From the NCBI GenBank assembly GCA_022009855.1, contig CP091727.1, positions 2,976,001 through 3,040,000 of the forward strand: a stretch of 64,000 nt of DNA, written 5' to 3'. The translations under genes were made by a program, and so were the position numbers. The notes below the pieces were generated by a model. It was not told the DNA's origin. It worked only from the letters and a program-made list of their open reading frames with translations, and ran no database searches. This DNA comes from Lentisphaeria bacterium (GTDB lineage Bacteria; Verrucomicrobiota; Lentisphaeria; Victivallales; Victivallaceae). Position 1 is the stretch's first letter; each line of letters opens with the position of its first letter. This document shows positions 38,152 through 50,042 of this stretch, one piece after another.

Positions 38152-39226
38152 ATGAACAACAGCATACTGGACTATGAACCCCTCTATGAAAAGCTGCGGA
38201 AAAAGCTGCTGGAACAAATAGAGGAGGAACATCTGACTTCTCTGCCGAATGAAAAGGAACTGATGTCCCGCTATCATGTCTCTCGCAACACATTGCGCAG
38301 GGCGATTCTGGAATTGACAGAGGCGAAAATACTGCGTCCGGTTCAGGGAATCGGAACACTGGTAAACCCGGTTTCGGATCTGAAGGAGGACAGTCAGATT
38401 CTGCTGATTTATGATGTTGCAATGCCGGTATATCAGCAGGAAATTTTCCGAGAGCTGCTGTTCCGGCTCGGACAAAGCAGACTGCGGACCAGTGTACTGA
38501 TGGTGGACAAGGAAAATGTCGATGCCGACATTCTGAAATCCCATCTGAAAGAGTGCGATGCGGTAATCGTTGATATGTACTGCAGTTTTTCTCCGATAAT
38601 CCGCGAGCAGGTGGCACAGTGCGGTAAAAAGCGGATCTGTCTGCGATGGGATGCAACCCGTTTTCAGTTTCCGTCAGTAGAAACAGATCTGGCGGAAGGG
38701 GTTTATTTGCTGACGAAGCATCTGCTGGATCTCGGTCACCGAAAATTTTTCCTGATGCTCAATTCAAATGATTCAAGGAGAATGCCCGGATTTTTGCGGG
38801 CTTTAGAAGAATACAAGCTTGATTCTTCTGCATACCACATTCTTCCACGGGACTGGAAAAAATCTGCCAGGGAACGGAAGTATGATATGGCATATGCTCG
38901 CGAAATGCTGGCAGTTCGTACAAATGAAACCGCGATTCTCTGTAACAATGACTGTCTTGCTCTTTGCGCGGAAGAACTTCTTCTTGCCAATGAGATCCGG
39001 ATTCCGGAAGATGTTTTCAGTCGTCGGATTCGACAACATTGCCGATTCCGTAGATTTCCCGGTCCCGCTGACAACCTGTTCCGGAAAAATGGAGGAGCTG
39101 ATCCGGGAGGCGATCGCCTATCTGTTTTCCAACAGAAAACCCAATGAAATGTTTTATAAGAAAATTATGCCGGAACTGGTGATTCGTCAATCCACCGGTC
39201 CGGTAAAACAACCAAATGAAGGAGGG
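38152..39226 (+). CDS. GntR-type regulator with LacI-like sensor domain
   Basis: An N-terminal winged helix (EPLYEKLRKKLLEQIE, NEKELMSRYHVSRNTLRRAI) is followed by a periplasmic-binding-protein-like sensor (ILLIYDVAMPVYQQEI, YLLTKHLLDLGHRKFFLML, AILCNNDCLALCAEELL). This is the GntR/AraR-like architecture that senses sugars. A frame change at about 39,018 leads to FSVVGFDNIADSVDFPVPLT; the exact end is uncertain because of a possible further indel before the prepilin gene. It probably controls the downstream prepilin and glycoside hydrolase genes. Confidence 0.8.
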
Positions 39227-39233
39227 TGTGAAC

Positions 39234-39907
39234 ATGTTTCGTTTCAAAGGGAGAAAATTTACTTTGATAGAACTTCTTGTCATTGTCGCGATTATTGCAA
39301 TCCTTATGGCTGTTCTTCTTCCGTCTCTTCAGAAGGCAAGGGCTTCCGGGTTGAAGGCAAATTGCATTTCCAATTTGAAGCAGTGGAGTCTGGCATTTGC
39401 CTCGTATGCGGGGGATAACAACGATATGGTTCCCTGGAAAAACTATGACTGCAACAACCGGGGACGGCATATACTGGATCTTACCTTCAAGTATTTGATA
39501 AAATCAAACCTCTCAATTTTTGATTACAATAAAAAGAAGTTCAAAAACTACTCTGCCCGGCACCTCCACTCATGGCCGATGGCTGGATCTCTCGCAGTCT
39601 TTACGGCGTTAATTACGCGGTTTCCGGAAATATGTGGGCCAATGAATCAAAACCAATGAAAAAGTATTTTTCCGCCTACAAATCGCCGTCACAGGTTTTT
39701 CTTGAGGCGGACAATGCCAGGCAGCTGTATATTTCAGCGCCGACGGAAGTTGCCCCGCAGACAATCGCTCCGATGAGCAAGACCTTCCATTATCTTCATG
39801 GCGGAACGGCAAATCTGCTGTTTTTAGACGGGCATACGGGATTCTGCCGTCCGCCGGTCAACAAATGGAGCCTGATCCAGAACGGGTATGCGTTTTATGT
39901 AGAATAA
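39234..39907 (+). CDS. Prepilin-type N-terminal cleavage/methylation protein
   Basis: Start at 39,234 (MFRFKGRKFTLIELLVIVA) because AAGGAGGGTG precedes it and lies within the longer frame from 39,216. The leader, Phe-Thr-Leu-Ile-Glu cleavage motif and hydrophobic helix are intact. After one shift near 39,560 the protein ends with HYLHGGTANLLFLDGHTGF, the conserved 'LDGH' motif. Joined length about 224 residues. Such pseudopilins are extremely abundant in this lineage; role is presumably at the cell surface. The secreted hydrolase gene begins 18 bases after the stop. Confidence 0.85.
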
Positions 39908-39925
39908 AAAAATCGGAGAAAATCA

Positions 39926-42900
39926 ATGTTAAAATCCTCAATTTCCCTGATATTGCTCTTCTCATTCGGAGCGTTTGCCGGCAATGTCCAGTTCCCGGAC
40001 GCGGACCAGATTGATCCGCTGATCCGCTATCAGAAGAACAGCAAGCTGGAAGTGGCTCCGGATGGAACGTTGCGAGTCAATGGAAAAATTCACTATTTTC
40101 TTTCTGCGCAGATTTCGATGGCTCATCCCTGGGCGAACACCCTGAAAGTTCCGGGTGTACCTGAGGCTCTTGGATGGCTGTACAACAAGTACCCGGACTA
40201 TGATTCTCTTCAACGGGTCGGATTTGACTTTATCGGGACCTCTGTCCCGCCGTATTTTCTAAAGGAATACAGTAAAACGGTCAACATTGACCAGCTGAAA
40301 GATACACCGGTTGTCCGTGCGGAACAGAAACAGCTCTGGCAGAGCGGTCTTCCGGTTTATATCGACATTACCTGTTTTGAATGGGTGAGAGGGTGTCTTG
40401 CTTACGGCTGGATGGGGTGCAAGCAGAGCGATATTCCGGAAGAAGCGCGCAACACCCGTTACAAAACACCTTTCAACCGTTGGGCACCATACAGCTTCAT
40501 GCATCCCGCCGGACGGGAAATCTATCGGAAAATGTGGACCGAAACGGTTCGGTTCGCCAAGAAACACGGCACAAAAAATCCTCGCATACGAACTCTTCAA
40601 TGAGGCGGGTTACAACGATCCATCCGACTACAATCGGAAACTGTTTGCCGGGTATCTGAAACAGAAATATAAAAATCCGGAAGAGATGAACCGTCTCTGG
40701 AAAAGCTCGTATGCGTCGTTCGAGGCTGCGTCTCGATTCAAGGATCAGAAGGAGAATCTCGGACTGTTCGTCGAATGGGGAAAGTTCATGGAGGAGTGCG
40801 CAGTCGATCTCTGCGCGTTCGGACAGGCGGAAATCCGCAAGATTGATCCGAATGCTTATGTGACCAATCAGATTAACGGCGGAGGCATGTATCGGACCAT
40901 TTCCGTCAACAATTTCAACATGTACCGGATGTCGAAAGTGCTGAATGCGGTCGTCTATCCAACCGGAGGAGCCAATACACAGCCTGCAGGTTTGCACAGG
41001 GAACCGGTCCGGACTTTGGATGCACCCGATTTCGTCGGTCAGGACTCTCTTGTCACATACGCATATTACAAAGTTCTTGCAGAAGGGAAACCGCTGTTCA
41101 ACGATGAAAACTACGGAACGGGACGTTCGCTTTTCAATGCGGTTTGGCAGGATGCGATCCATCACTCCAGCGCCACTAATTTCTGGGCGTGGGGATCCGG
41201 GGTCGGACGGTTGAAGCCACATGAACGTAATATCAAAGGCATGCAGGATTCCGCGAAAAAGTTCGGCTGGGAACTGCTGAATCCGTTTGCGTTTGCTCCT
41301 GAACGTCTGACTGAATTTGCTCAGGCGAAAAAAGAGATCGCGAAATTCGGAGAGTTCTTCCTGCCGCGAGACAGAGGAATCAAAACGGAAACAGCGGTTC
41401 TTCTTTCTTATCCGACTTCGCGTCGGACAGGGTTCCGGTCCGATCTGCCCGACACGCATCTGATGCCGCTTTATACCAATGCTTTGATTTTCTCACATCA
41501 TCCAACCGATGTGATTGCGGAAGAACATCTGGCGGAGGGACGCGCCGACCGCTACAAAGTCATCGTCGCCGCGGGAGTCAGCAACACCATGCCGGGAACG
41601 GTGAAGCATCTGATGGAGTTTGTCCAACGGGGCGGCGTTCTGATTCTCGGACGCACCTTCCCCGGAATGGATGAATACGACAATCCCAATCCGGAATGGG
41701 AATCCTATCCCGGCTGGAAGATCCGTGCCACGGAAGTTCCAGCCGCCGGATATGCCGCATTCGAGACCCGTTTCCGGGCGGCGTTCTGCCCGGAGACCTG
41801 AAAGGCCGTCTCTCCCTCACCCCCCTCCTTCGAAGGGAAGTGGGAAGAGATCGGAAAGTGCGCCGGACGCGGGGCCCTTTTCCGCAGAGCCTTCGGAAAA
41901 GGATGGGTCTACCTCATTCTGCCCGAACTGCGCATATATCCGCTGGCGGCGCTGCTCGGCGGTATTCTTGAACGGCATCAAGTTCGCCCGCCGCTTGTCA
42001 TTGCAAACGCGAATGGAACCGAACTGCCTCCGAACATTGAACTGCATGTTTCGAAACTCAATGGGAAACACGCCGCATTTCTGTTCAACTACGACTCGTA
42101 TCCGAAACTGATTACGCTGAAACCGGAACGGAAGAGCGCCGCATTCGATCTGATTTTCCGTAAGAAACTGCCGGAAACAAAACATGGATTTCTCTATCTT
42201 CTTCCGGCGCAGAGTCGTGGAATCGTCGCTTTCGGAGAAGAATCGCTCTACAAGGAGTTTGGACCGTTTACGCCGATTTCCGAAGATGGGCTTCTGGCGG
42301 AAAAACGCCTGGAGGAAGAGAAACAGGAACAGAAACGCAGAGCGGTCAAAACGCAGTATTCTCCCGATCCTCTGCGGACACGGACAATTGATCTGCGTCC
42401 GTTCTGCAACCGCGAATACGTGGACAACAAAGCTGGCGACGGAGTCGGCGGCTGGTCCGACGAAGGACGCTCGATGAGCCTGGAACATGTTCCCTTCTAT
42501 CCCGAAGTGCTGGACGGAGTCCCATGTGATTTCATCCGTCCGGATATGAACGAATACAAAACCTGCATTGTACTGCAATCCACCCGCGGAACGAATGCCG
42601 CACTTCCGGAGGCGGTCCGCGGAATTCCGGTTCATGCAAAGGTGAAGAATCTCTATTTCTTCCATACGACCGTCTGGGCGGAAAAGAACAAACAAGTTCT
42701 GACCTACCGGATTCACTATGCCGACGGAAAATCGCTCGACCTCCCGGTCCGTGTGGGGAAAGAGATCGGCGACTGGTATCTGGCGTCAACCCCCGTCGAA
42801 CAGAAGAAGCGGATTGCCTGGCGCAACAGTAATGGGCATGGATTCTTTCTCTGGCAGTGGAAAAATCCCCGTCCCGAAACGGAAATCCTCTCTCTCGACA

Positions 42901-43495
42901 TCCTCTCCGCAAACGGTTCGACCGTTCCGATCGTGCTGGGAATCACGATGGAGGAAGCCGGCTCTTCTCCGCTGATACCAATCTCCAGCGCGGAAGAATT
43001 CGACACATTCTTCATCCCGGAAATGCATTATCAGAAAACAATGCGCCATAAAATTCTGCTGGAACCCACGGACGGTCACGGTTTGCGCATCCGCACTAAA
43101 GATTCCAACAGCGGATTTATCAGCCGCCGTAACTTCGGAAAAGGAAGCGTTTCTCTGGAACTGCTGAACGAGTCACAGAATCCCCGGATCACTCTTCATC
43201 TTCTGCAACGTGCAAAAGAATATTTTTTCTCTCTCTCAACTTCAAGGCCCGGAAAGGATTTCTTGCGGAAATCCGCAACGGAAAGGAAGTTGTCCGGAAA
43301 GAGTTCGGAGTTCCTGGCGTCAAGACAGGAACTCCCTATCTGCTGACCGGAACTTATACCGGAAAGAGTGTTCAGTTCAAACTCAATGGAACGCTGCTTG
43401 CGGAACTTCCGGCACCCTCCGGAGCGCGGGGCAGGATCACCTTGCACCAGAACTGGTGGAATGCGGTCTGCATCAGCAAGCTCGGATTCGAATAA
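39926..43495 (+). CDS. Secreted GH42-like (clan GH-A) glycoside hydrolase (frameshifted)
   Basis: MLKSSISLILLFSFGAFAG is a signal peptide. The barrel contains LAYELFNEAGYNDPSD (acid/base Glu) and GKPLFNDENYGTGRSLF (candidate nucleophile Glu), then a beta-galactosidase trimerisation-like part (HPTDVIAEEHLAEG, VLILGRTFPGMDEYDN). C-terminal beta domains follow to YFFSL...ALGFE region ending at 43,495. Frame changes occur near 40,585, 41,790, 41,900 and 43,225. Joined length about 1,185 residues. It should cleave glycans outside the cytoplasm; specificity unknown. Confidence 0.75.
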
Positions 43496-43521
43496 AACAG
43501 AGGAACTCCGGAGATAAGGGG

Positions 43522-43551
43522 CTGTTGCAAAACCTCATGGTTTTACAACAG
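43522..43551 (+). terminator. Hairpin after glycoside hydrolase gene
   Basis: CTGTTGCAAAACC pairs with GGTTTTACAACAG (one mismatch, 4-base loop), 27 bases after the stop. The preceding ggggctgttgca sequence resembles the terminator at 49,018. No T-run follows. Confidence 0.5.
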
Positions 43552-43609
43552 TTCCGCAATTCCACTTTTCTTTCCCGGCAGAAGAACATGCCGTCAACGT
43601 ATTTCCAGC

Positions 43610-43637
43610 AAAAAAAAGCGGCAGGAAAATCTGCCGC
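43610..43637 (-). terminator. Rho-independent terminator after tRNA-Ser
   Basis: On the minus strand GCGGCAG-ATTTTC-CTGCCGC is followed by eight Ts. It is 50 bases beyond the 3' end of tRNA-Ser. Confidence 0.75.
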
Positions 43638-43686
43638 GCCATCCCCTTTTCTTGTTTTACTTCTTTTCACGGGGAAAAGAAGTAAA

Positions 43687-43774
43687 TGGCGGAGAGAGTG
43701 GGATTCGAACCCACGTAGAGTTGCCCCTAACCACATTTCCAATGTGGCGCCTTCGACCACTCGACCATCTCTCC
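43687..43774 (-). tRNA. tRNA-Ser (anticodon GGA)
   Basis: Minus-strand GGAGAGA acceptor pairs with TCTCTCC, with discriminator G and encoded CCA. The anticodon arm CACAT-TTGGAAA-TGTG-type loop reads GGA. A long variable arm and the T-arm GTGGG TTCGAAT CCCAC are as in class II serine tRNAs. Total 88 bases. Confidence 0.95.
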
Positions 43775-43827
43775 GAATGATTTTCTAAATATAGTCCCTG
43801 ATTTGCGAAAATCAAGCGCCGATCACG

Positions 43828-44449
43828 CTAATTTTCGTTTTTATCGGCATCGGTGTGCCAGAAAAGTTCCCGGTAGCGGATGAAATACCCCAGACCGGAA
43901 AGCACCGTCACCAGCACGATTCCGCAGAGATACGCGATCCAGACGTACCAGAGCCGTATGCCGAACCACTTCGCGCTGTGCAGGTCAAACTCCCATACCC
44001 AAGACGCTCCCGCGATCGCCAGCATTACCATCTGAAGCGCCGTCTTCAGCTTCCCCCACCGGTCCGCCGAAATCACCACCTGCTTTTTTTGCCGCCAGCG
44101 TCCGCAGGCCCGTCACCATGAATTCCCGACAGAGCACCGCCACCGCGATCCACGCGGGCATCAGCCGGTACTCCACCGCGATCAGCATCGTCGCCGTTAC
44201 GAAGATCTTGTCCGCCAGCGGATCCATCAGCGCGCCGAAATCGGTGATCTGATTCCAGCGCCTCGCCAGATGCCCGTCCAGCAGGTCGGTCGTCCCCGCC
44301 AGAATCGCCAGAATGTACGCCCCCAGTCGCAGCGGAAAGACGCAGCTCTCCGCAAGATAGTAGTGGTTCGCCAATGTCGCCAGCACCACGAAAATCATCA
44401 CCATGATAATGCGGCTGACGGTCAGGATATTCGGCAGATTTTTACGCAT
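43828..44449 (-). CDS. pgsA: CDP-diacylglycerol-glycerol-3-phosphate phosphatidyltransferase
   Basis: Start at 44,449 (MRKNLPNILTVSR). The CDP-alcohol phosphatidyltransferase signature is complete: DLLDGHLARRW then DFGALMDPLADK. Several membrane helices follow. The frame shifts in an A7 run (plus-strand T7, 44,084-44,090); removing one A joins LRTLAAKK to QVVISADRWGKLKTALQM. Joined length about 207 residues. It makes phosphatidylglycerol phosphate in the inner membrane. Its start overlaps the rimO stop, so the two are coupled. Confidence 0.9.
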
Positions 44450-45819
44450 GTGTTGTTCCCTTTGTGTGTATGCGGACCGGTTCCGCAATGAGATCGTACC
44501 CTTTCGCGCCGATCACTCTGACCCGGCAGAACTCTCCTTCGTGGAGTCGTTTCGGTTCCGGAATGATGATGACGTTGTCGATTTCCGGCGCATCCATCGG
44601 GCCGCGCGCGATCGCCACGCGGTCGTCGATCTCGTCGATCAACACCCGGAACTCTTTTCCTTCCAGATTCCTGTTTGCCCGCTTCATCCGTGAGAGCTGC
44701 TGTTTCATCAGTTTCGTCGAACGTGCCTCGGCAAGCTCTGCCGGAATCTGGTCCGGCAATTTTGCCGCCGGTGTCCCCGGCTCCGGTGAGTAGGGGAATA
44801 CGCCGCACCGTTCAAAACGGAATTTCCGGGCGAATGCCAGCAGCTCTTCGAACTCCTCTTCGCTCTCCCCGGGAATCCGGTGATGAAGGTGGTCCGCAGC
44901 GTCAGGCCGGGAATCCGCCGCCGCAGCGTCGAAAGCAGCGTTTCGATCTCCTCCCTGGTCACGTGGCGGTTCATCGCCCGCAGGATCCGGTCGGAGATGT
45001 GCTGGAGCGGAATGTCGAGATAGGGCAGCACCTTCGTATCCTGCCGCGCCAGAAAATCGATCAGCCCTTCCGTGTAGTGAGCCGGATGCGTGTAGAGCAG
45101 CCGGATGACGAAATCCCCTTCGAGCGTTCAGCTCCTCCAGCAGAAGCTGGAGATTTTCCCCCGCTTCGGGGCGATCCATGCCGAAAGCGGTGATGTCCTG
45201 CGCGATCACCAGCAGTTCGCGCACTCCGTTGCCGATCAGAGCCTTCGCCTCCGCCGTCACCGAGGCGATGGAACGGCTGCGCAACGATCCCCGGATTCCC
45301 GGAATGCTGCAATAGGTGCAGCGGTTGTTGCAGCCGTCGGCAATTTTGAGGTAGGCCAGATGCGGCAGGGTAAGCTGAAGTCGCGGCGTAGTTTCGTCGT
45401 AGAGATAGCAGGGCGAACCGGCGGGCGCCGGGGCGTCGCCGCCGTCGAGCAGTTCGGCGAGTTTCGCCGTCTGATTGACTCCTGTCCAGAGGTCAACTTC
45501 TGGAAATTTCTTCTTTACATCGCCCGCTTTGTCCCACTCCGTGAGGCAGCCGGAAACCACCAGACGGCGGCCTTCGGCGGCACGTTCCATTCAATCGCTT
45601 CGCGGATTGCCGCAAACGCCTCTTCCCGTGCGGCAGGTAGGAAGGCGCAGGTGTTGATCACATACAGATCCGCTTCTTCCGGATCGAACGTCAGCGTGCG
45701 GCCGGAACTGAGCAGTGTTCCTGCAATCACCTCCGTGTCGACGAGATTTTTGGAGCAGCCGAGGCTGACCAGGAAGAGTGCCGACGGTGCGGCGGGTTGT
45801 TTTTTCTGCGCGATTCCAT
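44442..45819 (-). CDS. rimO: Ribosomal protein S12 methylthiotransferase RimO (frameshifted)
   Basis: The UPF0004 domain starts FLVSLGCSKNLVDTEVIAG, the radical SAM core has DGCNNRCTYCSIPGIRG, and a TRAM domain lies at the end (KEFRVLIDEIDDRVAIARG). SLGCSKN and the QHISDRIL region are typical of RimO rather than MiaB. Start ATG at 45,819; adding one A to the A6 run (plus-strand T6, 45,800-45,805) puts it in frame. Further shifts at about 45,590, 45,115 and 44,880 must be bridged to give about 459 residues. The enzyme beta-methylthiolates an Asp of S12. Confidence 0.85.
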
Positions 45820-45826
45820 AGATAGT

Positions 45827-46667
45827 TCACTCCTGTCTGATATGGCTCCAGACATATTCGGCCGCCTTCCGGTCGGGTGCGACCACCACCGGTGCTTTCA
45901 GCCGCCAGCGCGCCGACCCGGGCGTGAGATTGAAATTCCCGCCGGAAACGACCTCCAGCCCCAGTTCCCGACCGTCGGCGAAACAGCTGGTGAACCCCGC
46001 CGCCCGGACAATCGGCAGGCCGCCCGCGAGATCCCACAGCTTGCAGCTCTGCACGTAGGCGAGGATTCTTCCTTTCAACAGCGCGTAGTAACAGCCGACG
46101 CAGGTGCTCCAGGCGAACACCTGGTTGGGCAGATCGAACCGCCACAACTTTGCGCCCTGCTGCGGAATGCAGATGTGTCCGGCCGGTGATAGCTCCATGC
46201 GCCGTGGCTGGAATGGTGTCACTTCCGGGTTGCCGCTTTGAAGAGCGCGGGCCGAGAACAGGGTGCCGCGGCAGGTGATGAGCGCCTCGTCATCGACCGG
46301 CATGTAGATTGCGCCTTCGGTGAGCACACCCTTCTCCATTCTGCCGATGGAGATGCCCCAGAGCGGCACATGGGCGGAGTAGGGGGCGGTACCGTCAATT
46401 GGATCGACCACATGGCAGATGCCGCGCAACGCCTCGTCGAGGTACTCCTCCGTTCTGGTGCCGACGCTCTCTTCGCCGATCATGAAGCTGCCTGCCGCGG
46501 GGCGGTCGAATGCTTCGGCGAATCTTTGTTCAATCGCACGGTCGGCATTGGTTACGACTGTCTGATCCGCTTTGAGTTCAACCTGCGGCGCGGACCAGGA
46601 GGCGAGGGCGAGCGCACCGGCTTCCCTTCAATAAACTTAAAATGTTGTCGATTTTCCAGTTGCGCAT
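45827..46667 (-). CDS. Inositol monophosphatase-family phosphatase
   Basis: Start at 46,667 (MRNWKIDNILSLLKG). The metal-binding motifs of the family are present: IGEES, VDPIDGTAPYSAHVP and CKLWDLAGG near the C-terminus. A frame change near 46,575 separates the N-terminus from the rest; joined length about 280 residues. Members hydrolyse inositol-1-phosphate, histidinol phosphate or 3'-phosphoadenosine phosphates; which applies is not visible. Its stop is 7 bases before the rimO start, so it heads an IMPase-rimO-pgsA operon. Confidence 0.85.
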
Positions 46668-46845
46668 GATTTTCCGGAGCCGCCGTATCGAATTCTTCGA
46701 AAAGTATGATTTTATACAATAGATTATTATTTCATTTTTACAAATCGGAAGCTTGCTTTTTTGCGAGGATATTATATTTTTAAGAGAAGTATTTTTCTGC
46801 CGGCCCTGTAAATGCCGGCGTTTTTCAATCGCGGAGAAAATTCCC

Positions 46846-48796
46846 ATGCTGAAATTATCCAAACTGTTCGGTGACCATGCGGTGCTTCAGCGCAACCGTA
46901 CGATTGTGGTCTGGGGGTGGTGTGATCCCTTTACTTCTGTGAGCGGAACCCTGGGTACGGCGACCGCCGCCGCCCGTTCCGGCGGAGACGGGCGTTTCAC
47001 GCTTCGTTTTCCGGCGCTTCCGGCGGGCGGTCCGCTGAAGCTGACGGTGGAGGCGAAAAGCACCGGAGAAACAGTCTCCTCCTCGGATCTGCTGATCGGC
47101 GAGGTGTGGGTGGCGAGCGGGCAGTCCAACATGCAGTTCTGTGCAGGGGAACTCACGTCGCGGATCGAGACGATCCGACGGGAGACTTCGCCTTCGATGC
47201 CGCTGCGGATGTTCACCGTGCCGCGGACCGCGCAGATCGCTCCGCCGCTGGATGCCGAAGGCGAATGGCAGCTTCATCTGCCGGAGAATGTTGACTCCTG
47301 GTCGGCGGTGGGATTGTTTTTCGGGCGCAGGCTGCACCGGGAACTCAACGTGCCGGTGGGGGTGATCGCCTCCAGCTGGGGCGGTACGATCGCCGAGGCG
47401 TGGACCAGCCGGGAGATGCTGATGCGCAATCCGGACTTCGCCGCCGATGTGGCCCGGTATGAATTAAATGTGAGTCGCCCCGAATACTGGGATTCCCTTT
47501 CCGAGGAGGATTTGAGGCTGACTGAAGTCGGGGAGGCCGCGATTATGCGGCGGTTGCGACAGCTGCTGCCGCCACTCTCGGAGCGGGGCGTGACGGAGCG
47601 ATGGTTCGCCCCGGAATACGATGATTCCGACTGGGAGCGGGCGAAACTGCCCCGTTCCTGGACGGAGCTGCGGATCAATTTCAACGGAATCGTCTGGTTC
47701 CGCCGCGAGGTGGAGATCCCGGCAGAATGGGCCGGGCGTGATCTGAACTTGTCGATCGGCGGAGTGGACAAGCACGATGTGACCTGGTTCGACGGCGTGG
47801 AGGTCGGGCGGACCGGTGAGGGGGTGGAGACCGAGTGGTGGAATCTGCCGCGCACCTACCGGATTCCCGGGGAACGGGTGCGGGCCGGCCGGCGCATCAT
47901 CGCTGTGCGGGACTACTCCTTCCTCTACGACGGCGGCATGATCGGCCCGGCGGAGCAGATGCATCTCGTCCCGGCGGACGGCGAAGGGAAAGCGATTCCG
48001 CTTGCCGGCGAATGGAGCTATGCGGTTGAATCGAATATCGGCTGGATGAAGGACCGGGTCAACTCCATGGGAACCGGGAATCCGAACTCGTATGGGATGC
48101 TGTTCGACAACATGATTCGGCCGCTGATTCCGCTGGCGATGCGCGGCGTGATCTGGTATCAGGGGAGTCCAACGAGCGGGCGCCGCAGCTGTACCGGAAG
48201 CTGATGGAGGAGCTGATCGCCGACTGGCGTTTCCGCTGGGGGCAGGGGGATTTCCCTTCCTGCAGGTGATTCTGGCGGGATTCCGCAATCCGGAGCTTTA
48301 TCAGGCGAGGGCGTTGTGGCCGCAGATCCGTGAAGCGCAGGCTCTCGCGGCCGCGGCGAGCGGGAATCTGACCGCTTCCGCCATCGATCTCGGGGAGGCC
48401 TCGGACATTCATCCGCATCGGAAGCAGGAGGTCGGCGAACGGTTGGCGCTGGCGGCGTTGGAGCAGGCGTACAGTCGGCCGGTGGTCGGTTCCGGGCCGG
48501 TGTTCCGCGAGATGAAGCTGGAGGAGGGGGCGATCCGGCTCTGCTTCGACCACTGCGGCGCGGGATTGACGGCGCACGGACGGGAACTGGTTGGATTCTG
48601 GATCGCCGATCACTCCCGGGTGTTTTATCCGGCGACGGCGGTGATCAGCGAAAACACCGTGCTGGTCTCTTCACCGGAGGTTTCCGCGCCGGTGGCGGTC
48701 CGCTATGCGTGGGCGGACAACCCGGAGGAGGCCAATCTCTACAACAGCGCGGGACTGCCCGCAAGCTCCTTCCGGACCGACACCTGGGAGGTGTGA
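46846..48796 (+). CDS. Sialate O-acetylesterase-like SGNH hydrolase
   Basis: Start at 46,846 (MLKLSKLFGDHAVLQRN) after GGAGA. Family hallmarks: LIGEVWVASGQSNMQF with the catalytic Ser, a jelly-roll insert (WFAPEYDDSDWERAKLP to the RDYSFLYDGGM region), GVIWYQGES, and the catalytic Asp/His in EASDIHPHRKQEVGERLAL. One base is lost at about 48,168 within YQGESN. Joined length about 650 residues. No signal peptide is evident, which is unusual for this family. It would remove O-acetyl groups from sialic acids or other sugars. Confidence 0.85.
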
Positions 48797-48895
48797 ACGC
48801 CCGGGCAGGGAGATTTGCGCCGGAGTTCTTGACTTTGGCGCGGGCGGAGCTATGTTAAAAGAGAGGATCCTGTAACAGCAAGGAGGGCGAATACG

Positions 48896-48993
48896 ATGAG
48901 CAAGAGTCACGACGTCAAGAAGGAGACCAAAAGGCGCCGGCCAAGACCCTGAAGGAGAAGCGCGCGGAAAAGCGTGCCAAACGCGGCGAGTGA
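48896..48993 (+). CDS. Very small basic protein
   Basis: AAGGAGG lies 10 bases before ATG. With one A added to the A4 run (48,929-48,932) the frame reads MSKSHDVKKETKKAPAKTLK and continues EKRAEKRAKRGE, 33 residues, highly charged. The strong ribosome site and the clean terminator directly after argue that it is real. Function is unknown; it looks like small Lys/Arg-rich proteins that bind nucleic acid. Confidence 0.55.
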
Positions 48994-49017
48994 CGCATCG
49001 CCCGAAAAAAAGAAAAG

Positions 49018-49060
49018 GGGCTGTCGCATACCGTATGTGGTTTTGCAACAGCCCTTTTTT
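49018..49060 (+). terminator. Rho-independent terminator between convergent genes
   Basis: GGGCTGTCGCA pairs with TGCAACAGCCC (one mismatch), followed by six Ts on the plus strand and preceded by A-rich sequence that gives a T-run on the minus strand. It can serve both the small basic gene and the leftward oxidoreductase operon. Confidence 0.85.
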
Positions 49061-49077
49061 GCTTCCCTCCCGGGAAA

Positions 49078-50038
49078 TCATTTCATCGTCAGAACCACTT
49101 TGCCGATGTTTTCGCAGCGGCGGAGTACGCCGTGCGCCTCGTTCACCTGCTGAATCGGGAATACCGCGTGGATGTTGGTGACCAGCTTCCCGGCGGTGAA
49201 GAGCGGCCACAGTTCCCGCTGCAGTGCACGCAGGATGTTGCTTTTCTCCTCCGGGGTGCGGCTGCGCAGCGTGCTGCCGATGAGCCGGATGCGTTTCCGC
49301 CAGACCGTTTCGAGGTTGATGGTGGTTTCCGCGCCGCCCATCGTGGCGATCATGATCCAGCGGCCGCCGAAGACCATGTTGCGGAAGCATTCGCCCATCA
49401 GTTTGCCGCCGATGCAGTCGAGCGCGACGGTCGGCGGATGCGCTTCGATCACCGGGCGGACATCCTCCTTGCGGTAGTCGAGCACGTAGTCCGCGCCGAG
49501 GCGGCGGACGAATTCCGCCTTTTCCGGCGAATCGATCGTGGTGATGACCTCCGCCCCCCATCTGCTTGGCGAACTGAATCGCCGCCAGGCCGACACCGCT
49601 GGCCCCCGCCTGCATGTAGAAGACGTCGCCCGGCTTCATGCCGCCGGCCTCCTGCTTCAGATTGAGGTAGACCGTACACCACACCTCCGGCAGCGAGGCC
49701 GCCTCGATCATCGAGAGCCCCTCCGGAATCGGAATGACCATTCCCGCCGGAACCGTGACCTTCTGCGAATAGCCGCCGCCGCCGAGCAGGGCGCACACCT
49801 TGTCTCCGGGCTTGACCGCCGCGTCGGCCGGGGCTTCGAGCACCACGCCGGAGACTTCGAGACCGCACCACTGCGGCCAGTCCGGCGGCGACGCGTAGCA
49901 GCCGTCCTTCTGCATCAGGTCGGCGCGGTTGACCGCCGCCGCGTGGACGTCGATCAGCACTTCGCCCTCTTTGCGGACCGGATCCGGCACCTCGCTCCAG
50001 ACGAAGTTCTGTTTGTCGTCAAAAATCATTGCATACAT
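49078..50038 (-). CDS. Quinone oxidoreductase-like (MDR family) dehydrogenase
   Basis: The GroES-like N-terminus (MYAMIFDDKQNFVWSEVPDP, AAAVNRADLMQKDGCY) has no structural zinc Cys set, and the nucleotide-binding part has YMQAGASGVGLAAIQFAK. This fits the NAD(P)H:quinone oxidoreductase/PIG3 branch. One G too many in the G6 run (plus-strand C6, 49,554-49,559) breaks the frame; joined length about 320 residues. It is last in a four-gene operon with two Gfo/Idh/MocA proteins and another MDR enzyme, suggesting a sugar or polyol oxidation route. Confidence 0.85.
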
Positions 50039-50042
50039 GGGC

